Shown piece by piece: positions 29,679 through 39,784 of a stretch of DNA of 64,000 nt. Position 1 is the stretch's first letter, and each line of letters begins with the position of its first letter. This stretch comes from Nocardia sp. BSTN01 (lineage in GTDB: Bacteria > Actinomycetota > Actinomycetes > Mycobacteriales > Mycobacteriaceae). The stretch spans positions 1 through 64,000 of the forward strand of contig NZ_JADKYP010000033.1 in NCBI RefSeq assembly GCF_015354405.1. The letters run 5' to 3'. A model generated the notes under the pieces. The model was not told where the DNA came from. It did no database searches and worked only from the letters and a program-made list of their open reading frames with translations. Position numbers and translations under genes: made by a program.

Positions 29679-32600
29679 ATGTTCTCCAAAGTGCTGGTCG
29701 CCAACCGCGGGGAAATCGCCATCCGTGCCTTCCGTGCCGCCTACGAGCTCGGTATCGGCACCGTGGCGGTTTTCCCCTACGAAGATCGCAACTCGGTGCA
29801 TCGCCTCAAGGCCGACGAGTCGTATCAAATCGGTGTCCCCGGACATCCCGTGCGCGCCTACCTCTCGATTCCCGAGATCATCAGCGCCGCCAAGTCGGCC
29901 GGCGCCGATGCGGTCTACCCCGGCTACGGCTTCCTGTCGGAGAATCCGGACCTCGCCGCGGCGTGCGCGGAGGAGGGCATCACCTTCATCGGTCCCTCGG
30001 CCGAGGTGCTCGAACTGACCGGTAACAAGGCGCGGGCCATCGCGGCGGCGAAGGCCGCCGGGCTTCCGGTGCTGAACTCCAGCGCGCCCTCGGCCGATGT
30101 CGAGGAGTTGCTGCGGGCCTCGGAGCAGATGGAGTTCCCGGTGTTCGTGAAGGCGGTCGCCGGTGGCGGTGGCCGGGGTATGCGCCGGGTGGCGGACCGG
30201 GTGCAGCTGCGCGAGGCGATCGAGGCGGCCATGCGCGAGGCGGAGTCGGCGTTCGGGGACGCGACGGTCTTCCTCGAGCAGGCGGTGATCAACCCGCGGC
30301 ATATCGAGGTGCAGATCCTGGCCGATCAGCACGGCAACGTCATGCATCTGTTCGAGCGCGACTGTTCGCTGCAGCGGCGGCATCAGAAGGTGATCGAGCT
30401 CGCGCCGGCGCCGAATCTGGATCCCGCACTGCGCGAACGTATTTGCGCGGACGCGGTGGCCTTCGCGCGCCAGATCGGGTACTCGTGCGCCGGCACCGTG
30501 GAGTTCCTGCTCGACGAGCGCGGCCGTCACGTGTTCATCGAGATGAACCCGCGCATCCAGGTCGAGCACACGGTGACCGAGGAGATCACCGACGTCGACC
30601 TCGTGCAGTCGCAGCTGCGCATCGCGGCCGGCGAGACGCTCGCGGATCTCGGGCTGAGCCAGGACAGCGTGTCGATCCACGGTGCCGCGCTGCAGTGCCG
30701 GATCACCACGGAGGATCCGGCCAACGGCTTCCGGCCCGACACCGGGCGCATCACCGCCTACCGCTCGCCCGGCGGCGGTGGTATCCGCCTCGACGGTGGG
30801 GCGAATCTGGGCGCCGAGGTCGGCGCGCACTTCGACTCCATGCTGGTGAAGCTGACCTGCCGCGGCCGCGACTTCGGCGCGGCGGTGGCGCGCGCCCGGC
30901 GTGCGGTGGCGGAGTTCCGCATCCGCGGCGTGGCCACGAACATCCCGTTCCTGCAGGCGGTGCTCGACGATCCGGACTTCCGGGCCGGGCGGATCACCAC
31001 CTCGTTCATCGACGAGCGCCCGCAGCTGCTGACCCAGCGCGGTTCGGCCGACCGCGGCACGCGCATCCTGCGCTATCTGGCCGACGTGACGGTGAACAAG
31101 CCGCACGGTGAGCGGCCGACGGCGGTCTATCCGCACGACAAGCTGCCGGCGATCGACCTGAGTGCGCCGCCGCCGGACGGCACCCGCCAGCGACTGCTCG
31201 AGCTGGGGCCCGAGGGGTTCGCGCGCTGGCTGCGCGAGCGCGACGCCGTCGGCGTCACCGACACCACGTTCCGCGACGCCCATCAGTCACTGCTCGCCAC
31301 CCGGGTGCGGACGCGTGGACTGTTGACGGTGGCCGGACACGTGGCCCGGATGACGCCGGAGCTGCTGTCGGTCGAGTGCTGGGGTGGCGCGACCTACGAT
31401 GTGGCGCTGCGGTTCCTGTACGAGGATCCGTGGGAGCGGCTGGCCGCACTGCGGGAGGCGATTCCGAACATCTGCCTGCAGATGCTGCTGCGCGGACGCA
31501 ACACCGTCGGATACACGCCGTATCCGGAGCAGGTGACGCGGGCGTTCGTGCGCGAGGCCACCGATACCGGCATCGACATCTTCCGGATCTTCGACGCACT
31601 CAACAATGTGGATCAGATGCGGCCGGCGATCGACGCGGTGCGCGAGACCGGCACCGCGCTGGCCGAGGTCGCGATGTCCTACACCGGCGATCTGTCGAAT
31701 CCGAACGAGAACCTCTACACCCTCGACTACTACCTGAAACTCGCCGAGCAGATCGTCGAGGCCGGTGCGCACGTGCTGGCGATCAAGGACATGGCCGGAC
31801 TGCTGCGGGCGCCGGCCGCGCACACGCTGGTGACGGCGCTGCGCAGCAACTTCGATCTGCCGGTGCACGTGCACACCCACGACACTCCCGGCGGTCAGCT
31901 CGCCACCTATCTGGCGGCCTGGCAGGCCGGCGCGGACGCCGTGGACGGGGCGAGCGCACCGATGGCCGGCACCACGAGCCAGCCCGCGCTCTCGGCGATC
32001 GTCGCCGCGGCCGCGCATTCGCCCTACGACACCGGGCTGAACCTCGACGCCGTCTGCGATCTCGAGCCGTACTGGGAGGCGTTGCGCAAGGTCTACGCGC
32101 CCTTCGAATCCGGATTGCCGGGGCCGACGGGCCGGGTGTACCACCACGAGATTCCGGGCGGGCAGCTGTCGAATCTGCGGCAGCAGGCCATCGCGCTCGG
32201 GCTGGGCGACCGGTTCGAGGAGGTCGAGGCCAAATACGCGGCCGCCGACCGCCTGCTGGGCCGGCTGGTGAAGGTCACCCCGTCCTCGAAGGTCGTCGGT
32301 GATCTCGCCTTGTCGCTCGTCGGATCCGGTGTGGACGTGGAGGATTTCGCCACCGACCCAGCGCGCTACGACATCCCGGACTCGGTCATCGGTTTCCTGC
32401 GCGGCGAACTCGGCACCCCGGCCGGTGGCTGGCCCGAACCCTTCCGCAGCCGCGCCCTCGAAGGCCGCGGTCCGGCGAAGCCGGAAGTGCCGTTGACCGC
32501 GGAAGACGCCGCGGCGCTGGACGGGACGTCGCAGCAGCGCCGAGAGACGTTGAACCGGTTGCTGTTTCCCGCACCCACCGCGGAATTCCTGGCGCACCGG

Positions 32601-33083
32601 GAGAAATACGGCGACACCACCGGCTTGTCGGCGAATCAGTTCTTCTACGGATTGCGCCACGGCGAGGAACACCGCGTCGAACTGGAGAAGGGCGTCACCC
32701 TGCTGATCGGTCTCGAGGCGATCTCCGAACCGGACGAGCGGGGTATGCGCACGGTCATGTGCATCCTCAACGGGCAGTTGCGTCCGGTACAGGTGCGCGA
32801 CCGCTCGATCGCCAGCGAGGTGCCGGTGGCGGAGAAGGCCGACAAGAACAACGCCGGCCACATCGCCGCCCCCTTCGCCGGTGTCGTGACGCTGACCGTC
32901 GGCGAAGGTGACACGGTCGCCGCCGGTGACACGGTCGGCACGATCGAGGCCATGAAGATGGAAGCCGCCATCACCGCACCTCGCGCCGGTGTCGTCGCCC
33001 GCGTGGCCATCGGCGCGGTGCAGCAGGTGGAAGGTGGCGATTTGCTGGTGGAACTGCGCACGAACGAGACCGCGGCCGAATGA
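29679..33083 (+). CDS. pyc: Pyruvate carboxylase
   Basis: 1134 residues, full-length single-chain enzyme that makes oxaloacetate from pyruvate and bicarbonate. Biotin carboxylase domain about 1-450 (KAVAGGGGRGMR, FIEMNPRIQVEHTVTEEITD), carboxyltransferase about 530-830 (TDTTFRDAHQSLLATRVR, HVHTHDTPGG), and a C-terminal biotinyl domain with EAMKME, biotinylated Lys1093. Neighbouring rsmD and coaD reproduce the Rv2967c-Rv2965c order. The start codon appears leaderless. Confidence 0.97.
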   Translation: MFSKVLVANRGEIAIRAFRAAYELGIGTVAVFPYEDRNSVHRLKADESYQIGVPGHPVRAYLSIPEIISAAKSAGADAVYPGYGFLSENPDLAAACAEEGITFIGPSAEVLELTGNKARAIAAAKAAGLPVLNSSAPSADVEELLRASEQMEFPVFVKAVAGGGGRGMRRVADRVQLREAIEAAMREAESAFGDATVFLEQAVINPRHIEVQILADQHGNVMHLFERDCSLQRRHQKVIELAPAPNLDPALRERICADAVAFARQIGYSCAGTVEFLLDERGRHVFIEMNPRIQVEHTVTEEITDVDLVQSQLRIAAGETLADLGLSQDSVSIHGAALQCRITTEDPANGFRPDTGRITAYRSPGGGGIRLDGGANLGAEVGAHFDSMLVKLTCRGRDFGAAVARARRAVAEFRIRGVATNIPFLQAVLDDPDFRAGRITTSFIDERPQLLTQRGSADRGTRILRYLADVTVNKPHGERPTAVYPHDKLPAIDLSAPPPDGTRQRLLELGPEGFARWLRERDAVGVTDTTFRDAHQSLLATRVRTRGLLTVAGHVARMTPELLSVECWGGATYDVALRFLYEDPWERLAALREAIPNICLQMLLRGRNTVGYTPYPEQVTRAFVREATDTGIDIFRIFDALNNVDQMRPAIDAVRETGTALAEVAMSYTGDLSNPNENLYTLDYYLKLAEQIVEAGAHVLAIKDMAGLLRAPAAHTLVTALRSNFDLPVHVHTHDTPGGQLATYLAAWQAGADAVDGASAPMAGTTSQPALSAIVAAAAHSPYDTGLNLDAVCDLEPYWEALRKVYAPFESGLPGPTGRVYHHEIPGGQLSNLRQQAIALGLGDRFEEVEAKYAAADRLLGRLVKVTPSSKVVGDLALSLVGSGVDVEDFATDPARYDIPDSVIGFLRGELGTPAGGWPEPFRSRALEGRGPAKPEVPLTAEDAAALDGTSQQRRETLNRLLFPAPTAEFLAHREKYGDTTGLSANQFFYGLRHGEEHRVELEKGVTLLIGLEAISEPDERGMRTVMCILNGQLRPVQVRDRSIASEVPVAEKADKNNAGHIAAPFAGVVTLTVGEGDTVAAGDTVGTIEAMKMEAAITAPRAGVVARVAIGAVQQVEGGDLLVELRTNETAAE

Positions 33084-33251
33084 CGCTGCCGGTCAGCCAC
33101 ATTCGGGTGCGGGGCGAGGGCCGGCCGTGATCGGTCACGGACCGGCTCGCGCAGACCGTATGCCGGTGGACCGGTCGACGTCGTCGTGCGGGCGGGGCCG
33201 ACCCGCCCGCACGGCCCCGCGCCCTCGGCGTGCCGTGGTGGGGGGATCGCG

Positions 33252-33809
33252 GTGACCCGGATCGTCGCGGGCACGGCCGGCGGTCGGCGGCTGCGGGTTC
33301 CGCCCGCGGGAACCAGGCCCACCTCGGACCGGGTGCGGGAAGCGCTGTTCAACGCGCTCGCCGCGCGCCTGGATTTCGACGGAATCCGGGTGATCGACCT
33401 CTATGCCGGTTCGGGTGCCCTCGGTCTGGAGGCACTGTCGCGCGGTGCGTCCCATGCGCTGCTGGTCGAATCCGATCGCAAGGCGGCCGCGGTCATTCGC
33501 GGAAATATCGCGGATCTGGCTGTGCCCGGCGCCGAAATGCGCCTGGGCACAGTCGCTTCCGTGCTGGCGACAGCACCGGCCGAGCCATACGACCTGGTGC
33601 TGTCCGACCCGCCCTACGCGGTCGCCGACGCCGCTGTCGAGGCCGACCTGCGGGCGTTGTCGGCCAACGGCTGGCTGTACGGGGACGCGCTGATCGTCGT
33701 CGAGCGGTCGGCGCGATCACCGGAAACGGCATGGCCCGCAGGGTATTCGGCGTTGAAGTCGCGCCGATACGGCGAAACTCGCGTCGACCTGGCGGAATAC
33801 CGCGGGTAA
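33252..33809 (+). CDS. rsmD: 16S rRNA (guanine966-N2)-methyltransferase
   Basis: 185 residues. Seen are TRIVAGTAGGRRLRVPPAG at the N-terminus, the SAM-binding LYAGSGALGLEALSRGA and the catalytic DPPYAV. GTG 33252 is the start that matches the family; open frame upstream is not supported. It is convergent with coaD after 7 bases. Confidence 0.94.
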   Translation: MTRIVAGTAGGRRLRVPPAGTRPTSDRVREALFNALAARLDFDGIRVIDLYAGSGALGLEALSRGASHALLVESDRKAAAVIRGNIADLAVPGAEMRLGTVASVLATAPAEPYDLVLSDPPYAVADAAVEADLRALSANGWLYGDALIVVERSARSPETAWPAGYSALKSRRYGETRVDLAEYRG

Positions 33810-33816
33810 CCCCGAC

Positions 33817-34302
33817 TCAGCCGCGACGTTCGGCGATGCGCGCGAGCAGTCGTTTGTGCACAGCCGGCGGCAGCATGCCGGTGACGTCGCCGCCGAAGGT
33901 CGCGACCTCCTTGACCAGGGAACTGGACAGGAAGCTCAGCGCCGGGTTGGTGGCCAGGAAGTAGGTGTCGACGCCCGAGAGGTGCTTGTTCATCTGGGCC
34001 ATCTGCATCTCGTATCCGAGATCGGTGGCATCGCGCAGGCCCTTGACCATGGCGGTGATGCCCTGTTCGCGAGCGAAATCGACCAGCAGCCCGTACCAGG
34101 ATTCGATCCGCACGTTCGGCAGATCGGCGGTCGCCTCGCGCAACATCTCGATCCGCTCGTCGACGCTGAACATGCCCTGCTTGCTCTTGTTGATCATCAC
34201 GGTCACGACCACCTCGTCGAACTGCGCGGCCGCGCGCGAGATGACGTCGATATGCCCGTTGGTCACCGGATCGAAGGACCCGGGGCACAGTGCTCCAGCC
34301 AT
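33817..34302 (-). CDS. coaD: Phosphopantetheine adenylyltransferase
   Basis: 161 residues, normal length. Makes dephospho-CoA from 4'-phosphopantetheine and ATP. The nucleotidyltransferase motif is [11 protein letters not shown] with TNGH at 14-17, and the C-terminal [15 protein letters not shown] is typical. Confidence 0.97.
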   Translation of the reverse strand: MAGALCPGSFDPVTNGHIDVISRAAAQFDEVVVTVMINKSKQGMFSVDERIEMLREATADLPNVRIESWYGLLVDFAREQGITAMVKGLRDATDLGYEMQMAQMNKHLSGVDTYFLATNPALSFLSSSLVKEVATFGGDVTGMLPPAVHKRLLARIAERRG

Positions 34303-34308
34303 GCAGCG

Positions 34309-34314
34309 ACGCTA
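34309..34314 (-). promoter_or_regulatory. -10 box of coaD (leaderless type)
   Basis: Minus-strand TAGCGT ends 6 nt before ATG 34302, no SD. Confidence 0.4.
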
Positions 34315-34347
34315 ACAGGTCCGGGCAGGCCGAGCCGATCGTGGTCG

Positions 34348-35355
34348 TCACAGCGCACGCAGCCGCAGCGGCGTCGCGGGCGGAAGCGGCGCGGGGCGGA
34401 TGTAACCGCGGGGAGGCTGCTCGCGCGCCCGGCTCAGCGCGGCGTGTACGCGCTGCGCGGTGACTCCGGTGCTCAACTCACGCCAGGTGGTACGGATCGA
34501 CCGAAATCCGTAGCGCCGCAACACCACATCCGGCGCTCGGCGCGGCGGGTCCCCGTGTACGCGTGCCCTTTTCGTCCGGTGCCCGTCGATCTCGAGCACC
34601 ACGCCGGTCCGGCCCAGATACAGATCCGCCGTACCCAGCACCCGCCCGTCGTCGGCATGGATCACTCCGCCCGCGGCCGCCGGCGGGAATCCGAGCAGCC
34701 GCAGCAGCACCCGGACCCGGGAGTGGTCGACTCCGGGGCTGCGCGGATCGAGGAAACCGATCACGTGCCGGGCAGCGTCGACGCCGCGCCGGCCACGGGC
34801 GCGTGCCAGTTCGCGCGCCAATGCCGCTGCGGTGATGCCGAATTCGCGGGCGAGGGCGTCGCCGACGACGACCGCGGATTCGAACGGAAGCGTGCGTGCC
34901 AGATCGACGACGGTGCGGGCGGGACTGGTGACCAGCAGCCCGTCCCGTTCGACCACGACGGGGACCGGTGCGCAATGCACCGTCAGATTCGGCTTGATGC
35001 GCCCGCCGTGGCGTCGATTGCGCGTCACGTGCACGCGGTCCAGCAGCGCCGGGGACATCGGCGCGCCCAGCAGCACCGCCGCCGATTGATGGCTCACCAC
35101 GGCGTCGGCCGCCATCTCCGGTAGCACCGCCGCCACCGCCAGCCGGTGCCGCGCCACGCCGTCCAGTTCGGCGAGGGCCGAGACCTCCGCGTACGCCCCG
35201 CGCCGCACGCGCCGCCAGCTTCCGGTCGCACACCGCCGCCGGATCTCGTCGTCGCTGACGCCGACCGACACCACTTCACGACGCCGATGCAGCCCACCGG
35301 CACCGGTCTGCCGCGCTGCGCCGCACCGGATTTCGGCAACGCTGTCGTGGGTCAT
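34348..35355 (-). CDS. AbiEi-antitoxin-like / DUF559-type protein
   Basis: 335 residues. The N-terminal third looks like the winged-helix domain of AbiEi-type antitoxins (VSDDEIRRRCATGSWRRVRRGAYAE, then SHQSAAVLLGAP), the centre has TSPARTVVDLARTLPFESAVVVGDALAREFG, and the C-terminal part has the vsr/DUF559-like nuclease pattern (GTADLYLGRTGVVLEIDGHRTK with Asp and Glu). This combination is common in Actinobacteria and usually has no toxin partner. No AbiEii-like gene is adjacent here. Start ATG 35355 is tentative. Confidence 0.75.
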   Translation of the reverse strand: MTHDSVAEIRCGAARQTGAGGLHRRREVVSVGVSDDEIRRRCATGSWRRVRRGAYAEVSALAELDGVARHRLAVAAVLPEMAADAVVSHQSAAVLLGAPMSPALLDRVHVTRNRRHGGRIKPNLTVHCAPVPVVVERDGLLVTSPARTVVDLARTLPFESAVVVGDALAREFGITAAALARELARARGRRGVDAARHVIGFLDPRSPGVDHSRVRVLLRLLGFPPAAAGGVIHADDGRVLGTADLYLGRTGVVLEIDGHRTKRARVHGDPPRRAPDVVLRRYGFRSIRTTWRELSTGVTAQRVHAALSRAREQPPRGYIRPAPLPPATPLRLRAL

Positions 35356-35631
35356 TGCGGATCCCGGTGCGGGCGGGTGCGGCGTGGGTGGGGCAAGAGA
35401 GGGCAGGGGACCGGTACCCGAGGGCGTGGGGACGCGGCCGAGCGCAGACCTGCGCGCCAGAGGGTGGGTCTTCCCGGGCAGTGATTCCCCGAACGGTGGT
35501 GCATTGCCGAACCTCCCACGATGAGAACTCGCAACGACGTTTGCTGAGTTAGGACGTGGGGTAGAGAGACTCGGTTCCTTGCTCGAATGACCAGGTTGCA
35601 GCCGCACCCCGTGCATGAGCACGACGGGCGA

Positions 35632-36177
35632 TCAGAACACCCAGAGTCGCAGGGTCAGGAAGCGCAGCGCACCGACGCCGGCGGTGATGCCGATGACGGC
35701 GATCGCCTCGGTGACGTCGGCGAGTCCGGGCGCCGCGATATCGAGGACCGCCAGCGCCCCCGAGGTGATGGCGAGTCCGGCCAGCGCCAGTCCACCGCCC
35801 TCGAGTTGGGCGGTGAGCCAGCCGACCCGGTCGGCGGCGTGGAAGGTGAGGCGGCGGTGCAGTTCGTTGGCCAGTGCCGTGCTGACGATGGATCCGGTCA
35901 GGTTGGCCAGCTGCGGCCCGCCGCTGTAGCAGGCCAGGAACAGCAGGAAGTAGCCGATATTGCTGAAACCGCCGACCAGTGCGAAGCGCACGAGTTGCGG
36001 CAGCCAGTGGTCGCCGCGCAGATAGTTGGCGAAGCGCGAGGCGAGGCGGCGGATGCGAGGCGGGGACTGCTGCGGCTCCGGCGTCTCGGCCAGCAGTTCG
36101 CTGTGCACGATGGATACACCCGGATCGGGCTGTGGGTTCACCCACATACCCGGAGGTGCCGGATAAAGGACAACCAT
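35632..36177 (-). CDS. GtrA-family membrane protein
   Basis: 181 residues. After about 55 soluble residues come four hydrophobic helices with the GtrA signature QLVRFALVGGFSNIGYFLLF and a C-terminal FLTLRLWVF. GtrA proteins are thought to move lipid-linked sugars across the membrane for wall or surface glycan modification. Start ATG 36177 has GGAACGACA upstream. A TetR-type palindrome sits immediately after a candidate -10 box (TATCTT on the minus strand) upstream of this gene. Confidence 0.85.
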   Translation of the reverse strand: MVVLYPAPPGMWVNPQPDPGVSIVHSELLAETPEPQQSPPRIRRLASRFANYLRGDHWLPQLVRFALVGGFSNIGYFLLFLACYSGGPQLANLTGSIVSTALANELHRRLTFHAADRVGWLTAQLEGGGLALAGLAITSGALAVLDIAAPGLADVTEAIAVIGITAGVGALRFLTLRLWVF

Positions 36178-36229
36178 TGTCGTTCCGATCGCACTGTGCC
36201 GGACGCCGTTGGCGGCGGGTTCCGGCTGG

Positions 36230-36245
36230 TCTACCGCTCGGTAGA
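36230..36245. promoter_or_regulatory. TetR-type operator palindrome
   Basis: TCTACCG-CT-CGGTAGA, perfect 7+2+7, with the ACCGNNCGGT core typical of TetR-family sites. It lies about 53 bases upstream of the GtrA gene and adjacent to the minus-strand hexamer TATCTT. Confidence 0.55.
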
Positions 36246-36397
36246 AAAGATAGCACCAAGCGGAGAGAATTCCTCCACTTGATTTGTGTGGGATAGGAAA
36301 CACCGCCCGACACACCGATGGTGATCTGGGCAGACACGCGGGATGCGGGCACACTGGGCCGAGAGCAGTAGTTCGGCACGAGAGTGGGGTCAGCAGG

Positions 36398-37144
36398 ATG
36401 TATCGCGTATTCGAGGCACTCGACGAACTGGTTGCGATCGTCGAAGAGGCGCGGGGTATCCCGCCGACCCGCAATTGCATCGTGCCCCGCGGTGAGGTGC
36501 TGGAACTGCTCGACGATGTGCGTGAGGCGCTGCCCGGCGAACTCGACGACGCCCAGGACGTGCTCGACCACCGCGACAAGATCGTCTCCGACGCCCGCAA
36601 TTCCGCCGAGGCGACGGTGACCGGGGCCAACGACCAGGCCGAACAAACCGTCGCCGGCGCCCGCGAGGAGGCCGACCGGCTGCTGGCCGATGCCAAGGCG
36701 CACGCCGACCGGATGGTCGCCGAGGCCCGCGCGCACGCTGATCACCTGGTCGCGACCGCGCAGGCCGAGGCCGACCGCATCGTGACCGACGGCAAGGCCG
36801 AATACGAGGCGCTCACCGGCCGCGCCCGCACCGAGTCGGAGCGGATGATCGCGGCGGGTCAGGCCTCCTACGACCGGTCGGTGGCCGAGGGGCAGGCCGA
36901 ACAGGAACGCCTGGTGTCGCAGACCGAGGTGGTACGGGCCGCGCACGGCGAATCCGCGCGGTTGATCGACGCCGCGCAGTCCGAGGCGGACCGGTTGCGT
37001 GAGGAATGCGACCACTACGTCGATTCCCAGCTCGCCGATTTCGAGGAGACTCTGCACTCGACGCTGCGGACGGTCGGCCGCGGTCGTCAGCAATTGCGTT
37101 CGGGGACCGGCATTCCGGACTACGCCGCCGACTTCCGGCGCTGA
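36398..37144 (+). CDS. sepIVA: SepIVA-like DivIVA-family cell division protein
   Basis: 248 residues, start MYRVFEALDELVAIVEEARGIP. Residues about 60-225 are an Ala/Glu-rich coiled coil with repeats of the type AxAxADRMVAEARAHAD. This corresponds in position and type to Rv2927c, SepIVA, an essential septal protein in mycobacteria. It lies just upstream of DUF177-rpmF-rnc. ATG 36398 is the start that gives the conserved N-terminus. Confidence 0.87.
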   Translation: MYRVFEALDELVAIVEEARGIPPTRNCIVPRGEVLELLDDVREALPGELDDAQDVLDHRDKIVSDARNSAEATVTGANDQAEQTVAGAREEADRLLADAKAHADRMVAEARAHADHLVATAQAEADRIVTDGKAEYEALTGRARTESERMIAAGQASYDRSVAEGQAEQERLVSQTEVVRAAHGESARLIDAAQSEADRLREECDHYVDSQLADFEETLHSTLRTVGRGRQQLRSGTGIPDYAADFRR

Positions 37145-37240
37145 TCCGCTCGCGCTCGTTCCGGGATTTGGGGGGATCGGCGCAGTTCGCGTACTGTGGA
37201 GTGGTTGCCCAAACCCCCTCGAAACGTGAGTGAGTGCCCG

Positions 37241-37900
37241 ATGTCCGCCCAGTCCGGTTCCGGTTCGCGTCGTCGTCAGACCGACGCGGATTTCGTGCTG
37301 GACACCCGCAGTCTGGGGCGTGCCCCGGGCTCGATCCGGCAGGTGCATCGGGTCGTCACCGCCCCCGAGAAGATCGGCTTGGACCTGATCGCGATCCCGG
37401 CCGGTGCCGAGATCGATCTCGATCTGACCCTGCAGGCGGTCTCGGAGGGTGTGCTGGTCACCGGTTCGGTGTCGACGCCGATCGAGGGGGAGTGCTCGCG
37501 CTGCCTGGAGTCGTTCACCGACGATCTGGAACTCGAGATCACCGAACTGTTCGCCTATCCGGACAGCGCGACCGAGCAGACCACCGAGGAAGACGAGATC
37601 TATCGGCTCGTCGACGACATGATCGACATCGAGCCGGTGGTCACCGACGCCGTCGGCCTGGAATTGCCGCTGCAACCGCTGTGCGAACCCGATTGCGCCG
37701 GGCTCTGCCCGGAATGCGGTGTCCGGATGGCGATTGCGGGTCCGGATCACACGCATGAGATACTGGACCCTCGCTGGGCGGGGCTTGCGAAATTCGCGAG
37801 CGAAACCCCCGGCACCGGCGTCTCCGACGCCCCATCAGACGTAGACCGATCTCTTGCCGACCGCAATGGTTCGGCAAGTTCGACGACAGAGGAGAAGTAG
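37241..37900 (+). CDS. DUF177 (YceD) family protein
   Basis: 219 residues. YceD-type proteins are linked to 23S rRNA accumulation and typically sit before rpmF, as here (3-base gap). Zinc-type cysteines: CSRC about residues 84-87 and [13 protein letters not shown] about 147-159. The C-terminal tail of about 50 residues is disordered. An inverted repeat at 37780-37810 falls within the coding sequence. ATG 37241 chosen; GTG 37226 is in frame upstream. Confidence 0.9.
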   Translation: MSAQSGSGSRRRQTDADFVLDTRSLGRAPGSIRQVHRVVTAPEKIGLDLIAIPAGAEIDLDLTLQAVSEGVLVTGSVSTPIEGECSRCLESFTDDLELEITELFAYPDSATEQTTEEDEIYRLVDDMIDIEPVVTDAVGLELPLQPLCEPDCAGLCPECGVRMAIAGPDHTHEILDPRWAGLAKFASETPGTGVSDAPSDVDRSLADRNGSASSTTEEK

Positions 37901-37902
37901 TC

Positions 37903-38085
37903 GTGGCCGTTCCGAAGCGCCGGATGTCTCGTGCCAACACCCACTCGCGGCGCAGCCAGTGGAAGGCCACCGCGCCGACCCTGATCACCTGCCCGAACCG
38001 GGCGTGCGGTCAGAAGACCCTTCCGCACATCGCGTGCCCCAACTGCGGCACCTACAAGGGCCGCCAGGTCACCTCGGCCATCTGA
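37903..38085 (+). CDS. rpmF: 50S ribosomal protein L32
   Basis: 60 residues starting GTG, SD GGAGAAG in good position. Sequence [19 protein letters not shown] followed by the zinc ribbon CPNRAC ... CPNCG. Position between DUF177 and rnc is standard for actinobacteria. Confidence 0.97.
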   Translation: MAVPKRRMSRANTHSRRSQWKATAPTLITCPNRACGQKTLPHIACPNCGTYKGRQVTSAI

Positions 38086-38108
38086 TCTGCCGATCGGGTA
38101 GCCGCGAA

Positions 38109-38864
38109 GTGACCGCCGGTAAGGACGAAGCGGCCGCACCCGCAGCGGGCGATGCCGCTGACCACGCCAGCCTTCTGGAAGCGCTCGGCGTGGAGGTGCG
38201 TCCGGATCTGCTCCGGCTGGCGCTCACCCACCGTTCCTACGCCTACGAGAACGGTGGTCTGCCGACCAACGAACGCCTGGAGTTCCTGGGCGATTCGGTC
38301 CTCGGTCTGAGCATCACCGAGCGCCTGTACCTCGAGCATCCGGAGAAATCCGAGGGGGAGCTCGCCAAACTGCGTGCCAGTGTGGTGAATATGCACGCCC
38401 TGGCCGAGGTCGCGCGCGGCCTGGGTGAGGGCGGCCTCGGCCGTCACCTGCTGCTCGGTAAGGGCGAGGAGCTCACCGGCGGCCGGGACAAGGCGAGCAT
38501 CCTCGCCGACGGGATGGAATCGCTGCTGGGCGCGGTCCATCTGCAACACGGCATCGAGGTCGCGCGCGGAGTCGTGCTGCGGCTGTTCGCCGAACTGCTC
38601 GAACGCGGTCCCCGGATGGGCGCCGGCCTGGACTGGAAGACCAGCCTGCAGGAGCTCACCGCGGAACGCGGTATCGGCGTGCCCAGCTACGAGATCACCT
38701 CGACCGGTCCCGACCACGACAAGGAATTCACCGCCACCGCGGTGATCGGCGGCACGGCCTACGGGCAGGGGGTCGGCCGGTCGAAGAAGGAAGCCGAGCA
38801 GAAGGCCGCCGGCGCCGCCTGGCAGGCGCTCACCGCGGACGGTTCCACCGAAGCCGGGGACTGA
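38109..38864 (+). CDS. rnc: Ribonuclease III
   Basis: 251 residues. Catalytic domain with the signature [14 protein letters not shown] and the [18 protein letters not shown] acids; C-terminal dsRNA-binding domain from [14 protein letters not shown] to [16 protein letters not shown]. Cuts double-stranded RNA in rRNA maturation. GTG 38109 is the nearest start after rpmF. Its stop overlaps the fpg start (TGATG). Confidence 0.95.
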   Translation: MTAGKDEAAAPAAGDAADHASLLEALGVEVRPDLLRLALTHRSYAYENGGLPTNERLEFLGDSVLGLSITERLYLEHPEKSEGELAKLRASVVNMHALAEVARGLGEGGLGRHLLLGKGEELTGGRDKASILADGMESLLGAVHLQHGIEVARGVVLRLFAELLERGPRMGAGLDWKTSLQELTAERGIGVPSYEITSTGPDHDKEFTATAVIGGTAYGQGVGRSKKEAEQKAAGAAWQALTADGSTEAGD

Positions 38865-39721
38865 TGCCCGAACTGCCCGAGGTCGAGGTGGTGCGGCGTG
38901 GACTCGACGAACACGTCGTCGGCCACGTCGTGGAATCGGTCCTGGTCAAACATCCGCGGTCGGTGCGCCGCCACGAACTCGGCGGCGACGATCTCGTCGC
39001 CCGGATGGCGGGCCTGCGAATCGAAGCGGCCCGCCGCCGCGGCAAATTCCTCTGGCTGACCTTCGACGATCCCGATGCCGCACTCGTCGTCCACCTCGGT
39101 ATGAGCGGGCAGATGCTGGTGCAGTCCGCGCAGGCGCCGCTGGAGAAGCATGCGCATATCGTCGCCGGACTCGACAACGGCACGCAGTTGCGGTTCATCG
39201 ATCAGCGCACCTTCGGTGGCTGGGCACTGAACCGGCTCGTCACGCTCGACGGTGAGGAGCTGCCGGAGTCGGTCGTCCACATCGCGCGCGATCCACTCGA
39301 TCCCCGTTTCGACGCCGAGGCCGTGGTCGCGCGGATGCGGACCAAATCCTCCGAGATCAAGCGCGTGCTGCTGGATCAGACGGTGGTCTCGGGCGTCGGC
39401 AACATCTACGCCGACGAGGCATTGTGGCGGGCCCGCATCCACGGCGAACGCCCCGCCGCGGCACTCACCCGGCCCGCGCTGCGGCAGCTGCTGAGCGAGG
39501 TGCAAGCGGTGATGGGCGCGGCCCTCGACGCGGGCGGCACCTCCTTCGACGCGCTGTATGTCAACGTCAATGGCAATTCCGGATACTTCGAGCGGTCGCT
39601 GGCCGCCTACGGTCGCGAAGATGAGCCGTGCCGCCGCTGCGGCGCTCCGATCCGCCGCGAGAAGTTCATGAACCGCTCCTCCTACTCCTGTCCGCGATGC
39701 CAGCCGAAGCCCCGGCGATAG
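38864..39721 (+). CDS. mutM: Formamidopyrimidine-DNA glycosylase
   Basis: 285 residues. Excises 8-oxoguanine and formamidopyrimidines. [17 protein letters not shown] contains the N-terminal Pro nucleophile and Glu; [21 protein letters not shown] is the helix-two-turn-helix region; the zinc finger CRRCG ... CPRCQ is at the end. Overlaps rnc by 1 nt. Confidence 0.96.
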   Translation: MPELPEVEVVRRGLDEHVVGHVVESVLVKHPRSVRRHELGGDDLVARMAGLRIEAARRRGKFLWLTFDDPDAALVVHLGMSGQMLVQSAQAPLEKHAHIVAGLDNGTQLRFIDQRTFGGWALNRLVTLDGEELPESVVHIARDPLDPRFDAEAVVARMRTKSSEIKRVLLDQTVVSGVGNIYADEALWRARIHGERPAAALTRPALRQLLSEVQAVMGAALDAGGTSFDALYVNVNGNSGYFERSLAAYGREDEPCRRCGAPIRREKFMNRSSYSCPRCQPKPRR

Positions 39722-39735
39722 TGGCGAGCACGCGC

Positions 39736-39741
39736 TAGATT
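39736..39741 (+). promoter_or_regulatory. -10 box upstream of the RibD-C reductase gene
   Basis: TAGATT, about 44 nt upstream of ATG 39785; here an SD (GAAGGGAG) is present, so the message has a leader. Confidence 0.4.
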
Positions 39742-39784
39742 TGCGGTGTGTCCGATGACGCCACTTCGCATGAAGGGAGAACGG

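Noticed and set aside
37780-37810. Inverted repeat GGGGCTTGCGA ... TCGCGAGCGAAACCCC as a terminator
   Set aside because: It lies inside the DUF177 coding sequence, in its disordered tail, and the frame continues through it.
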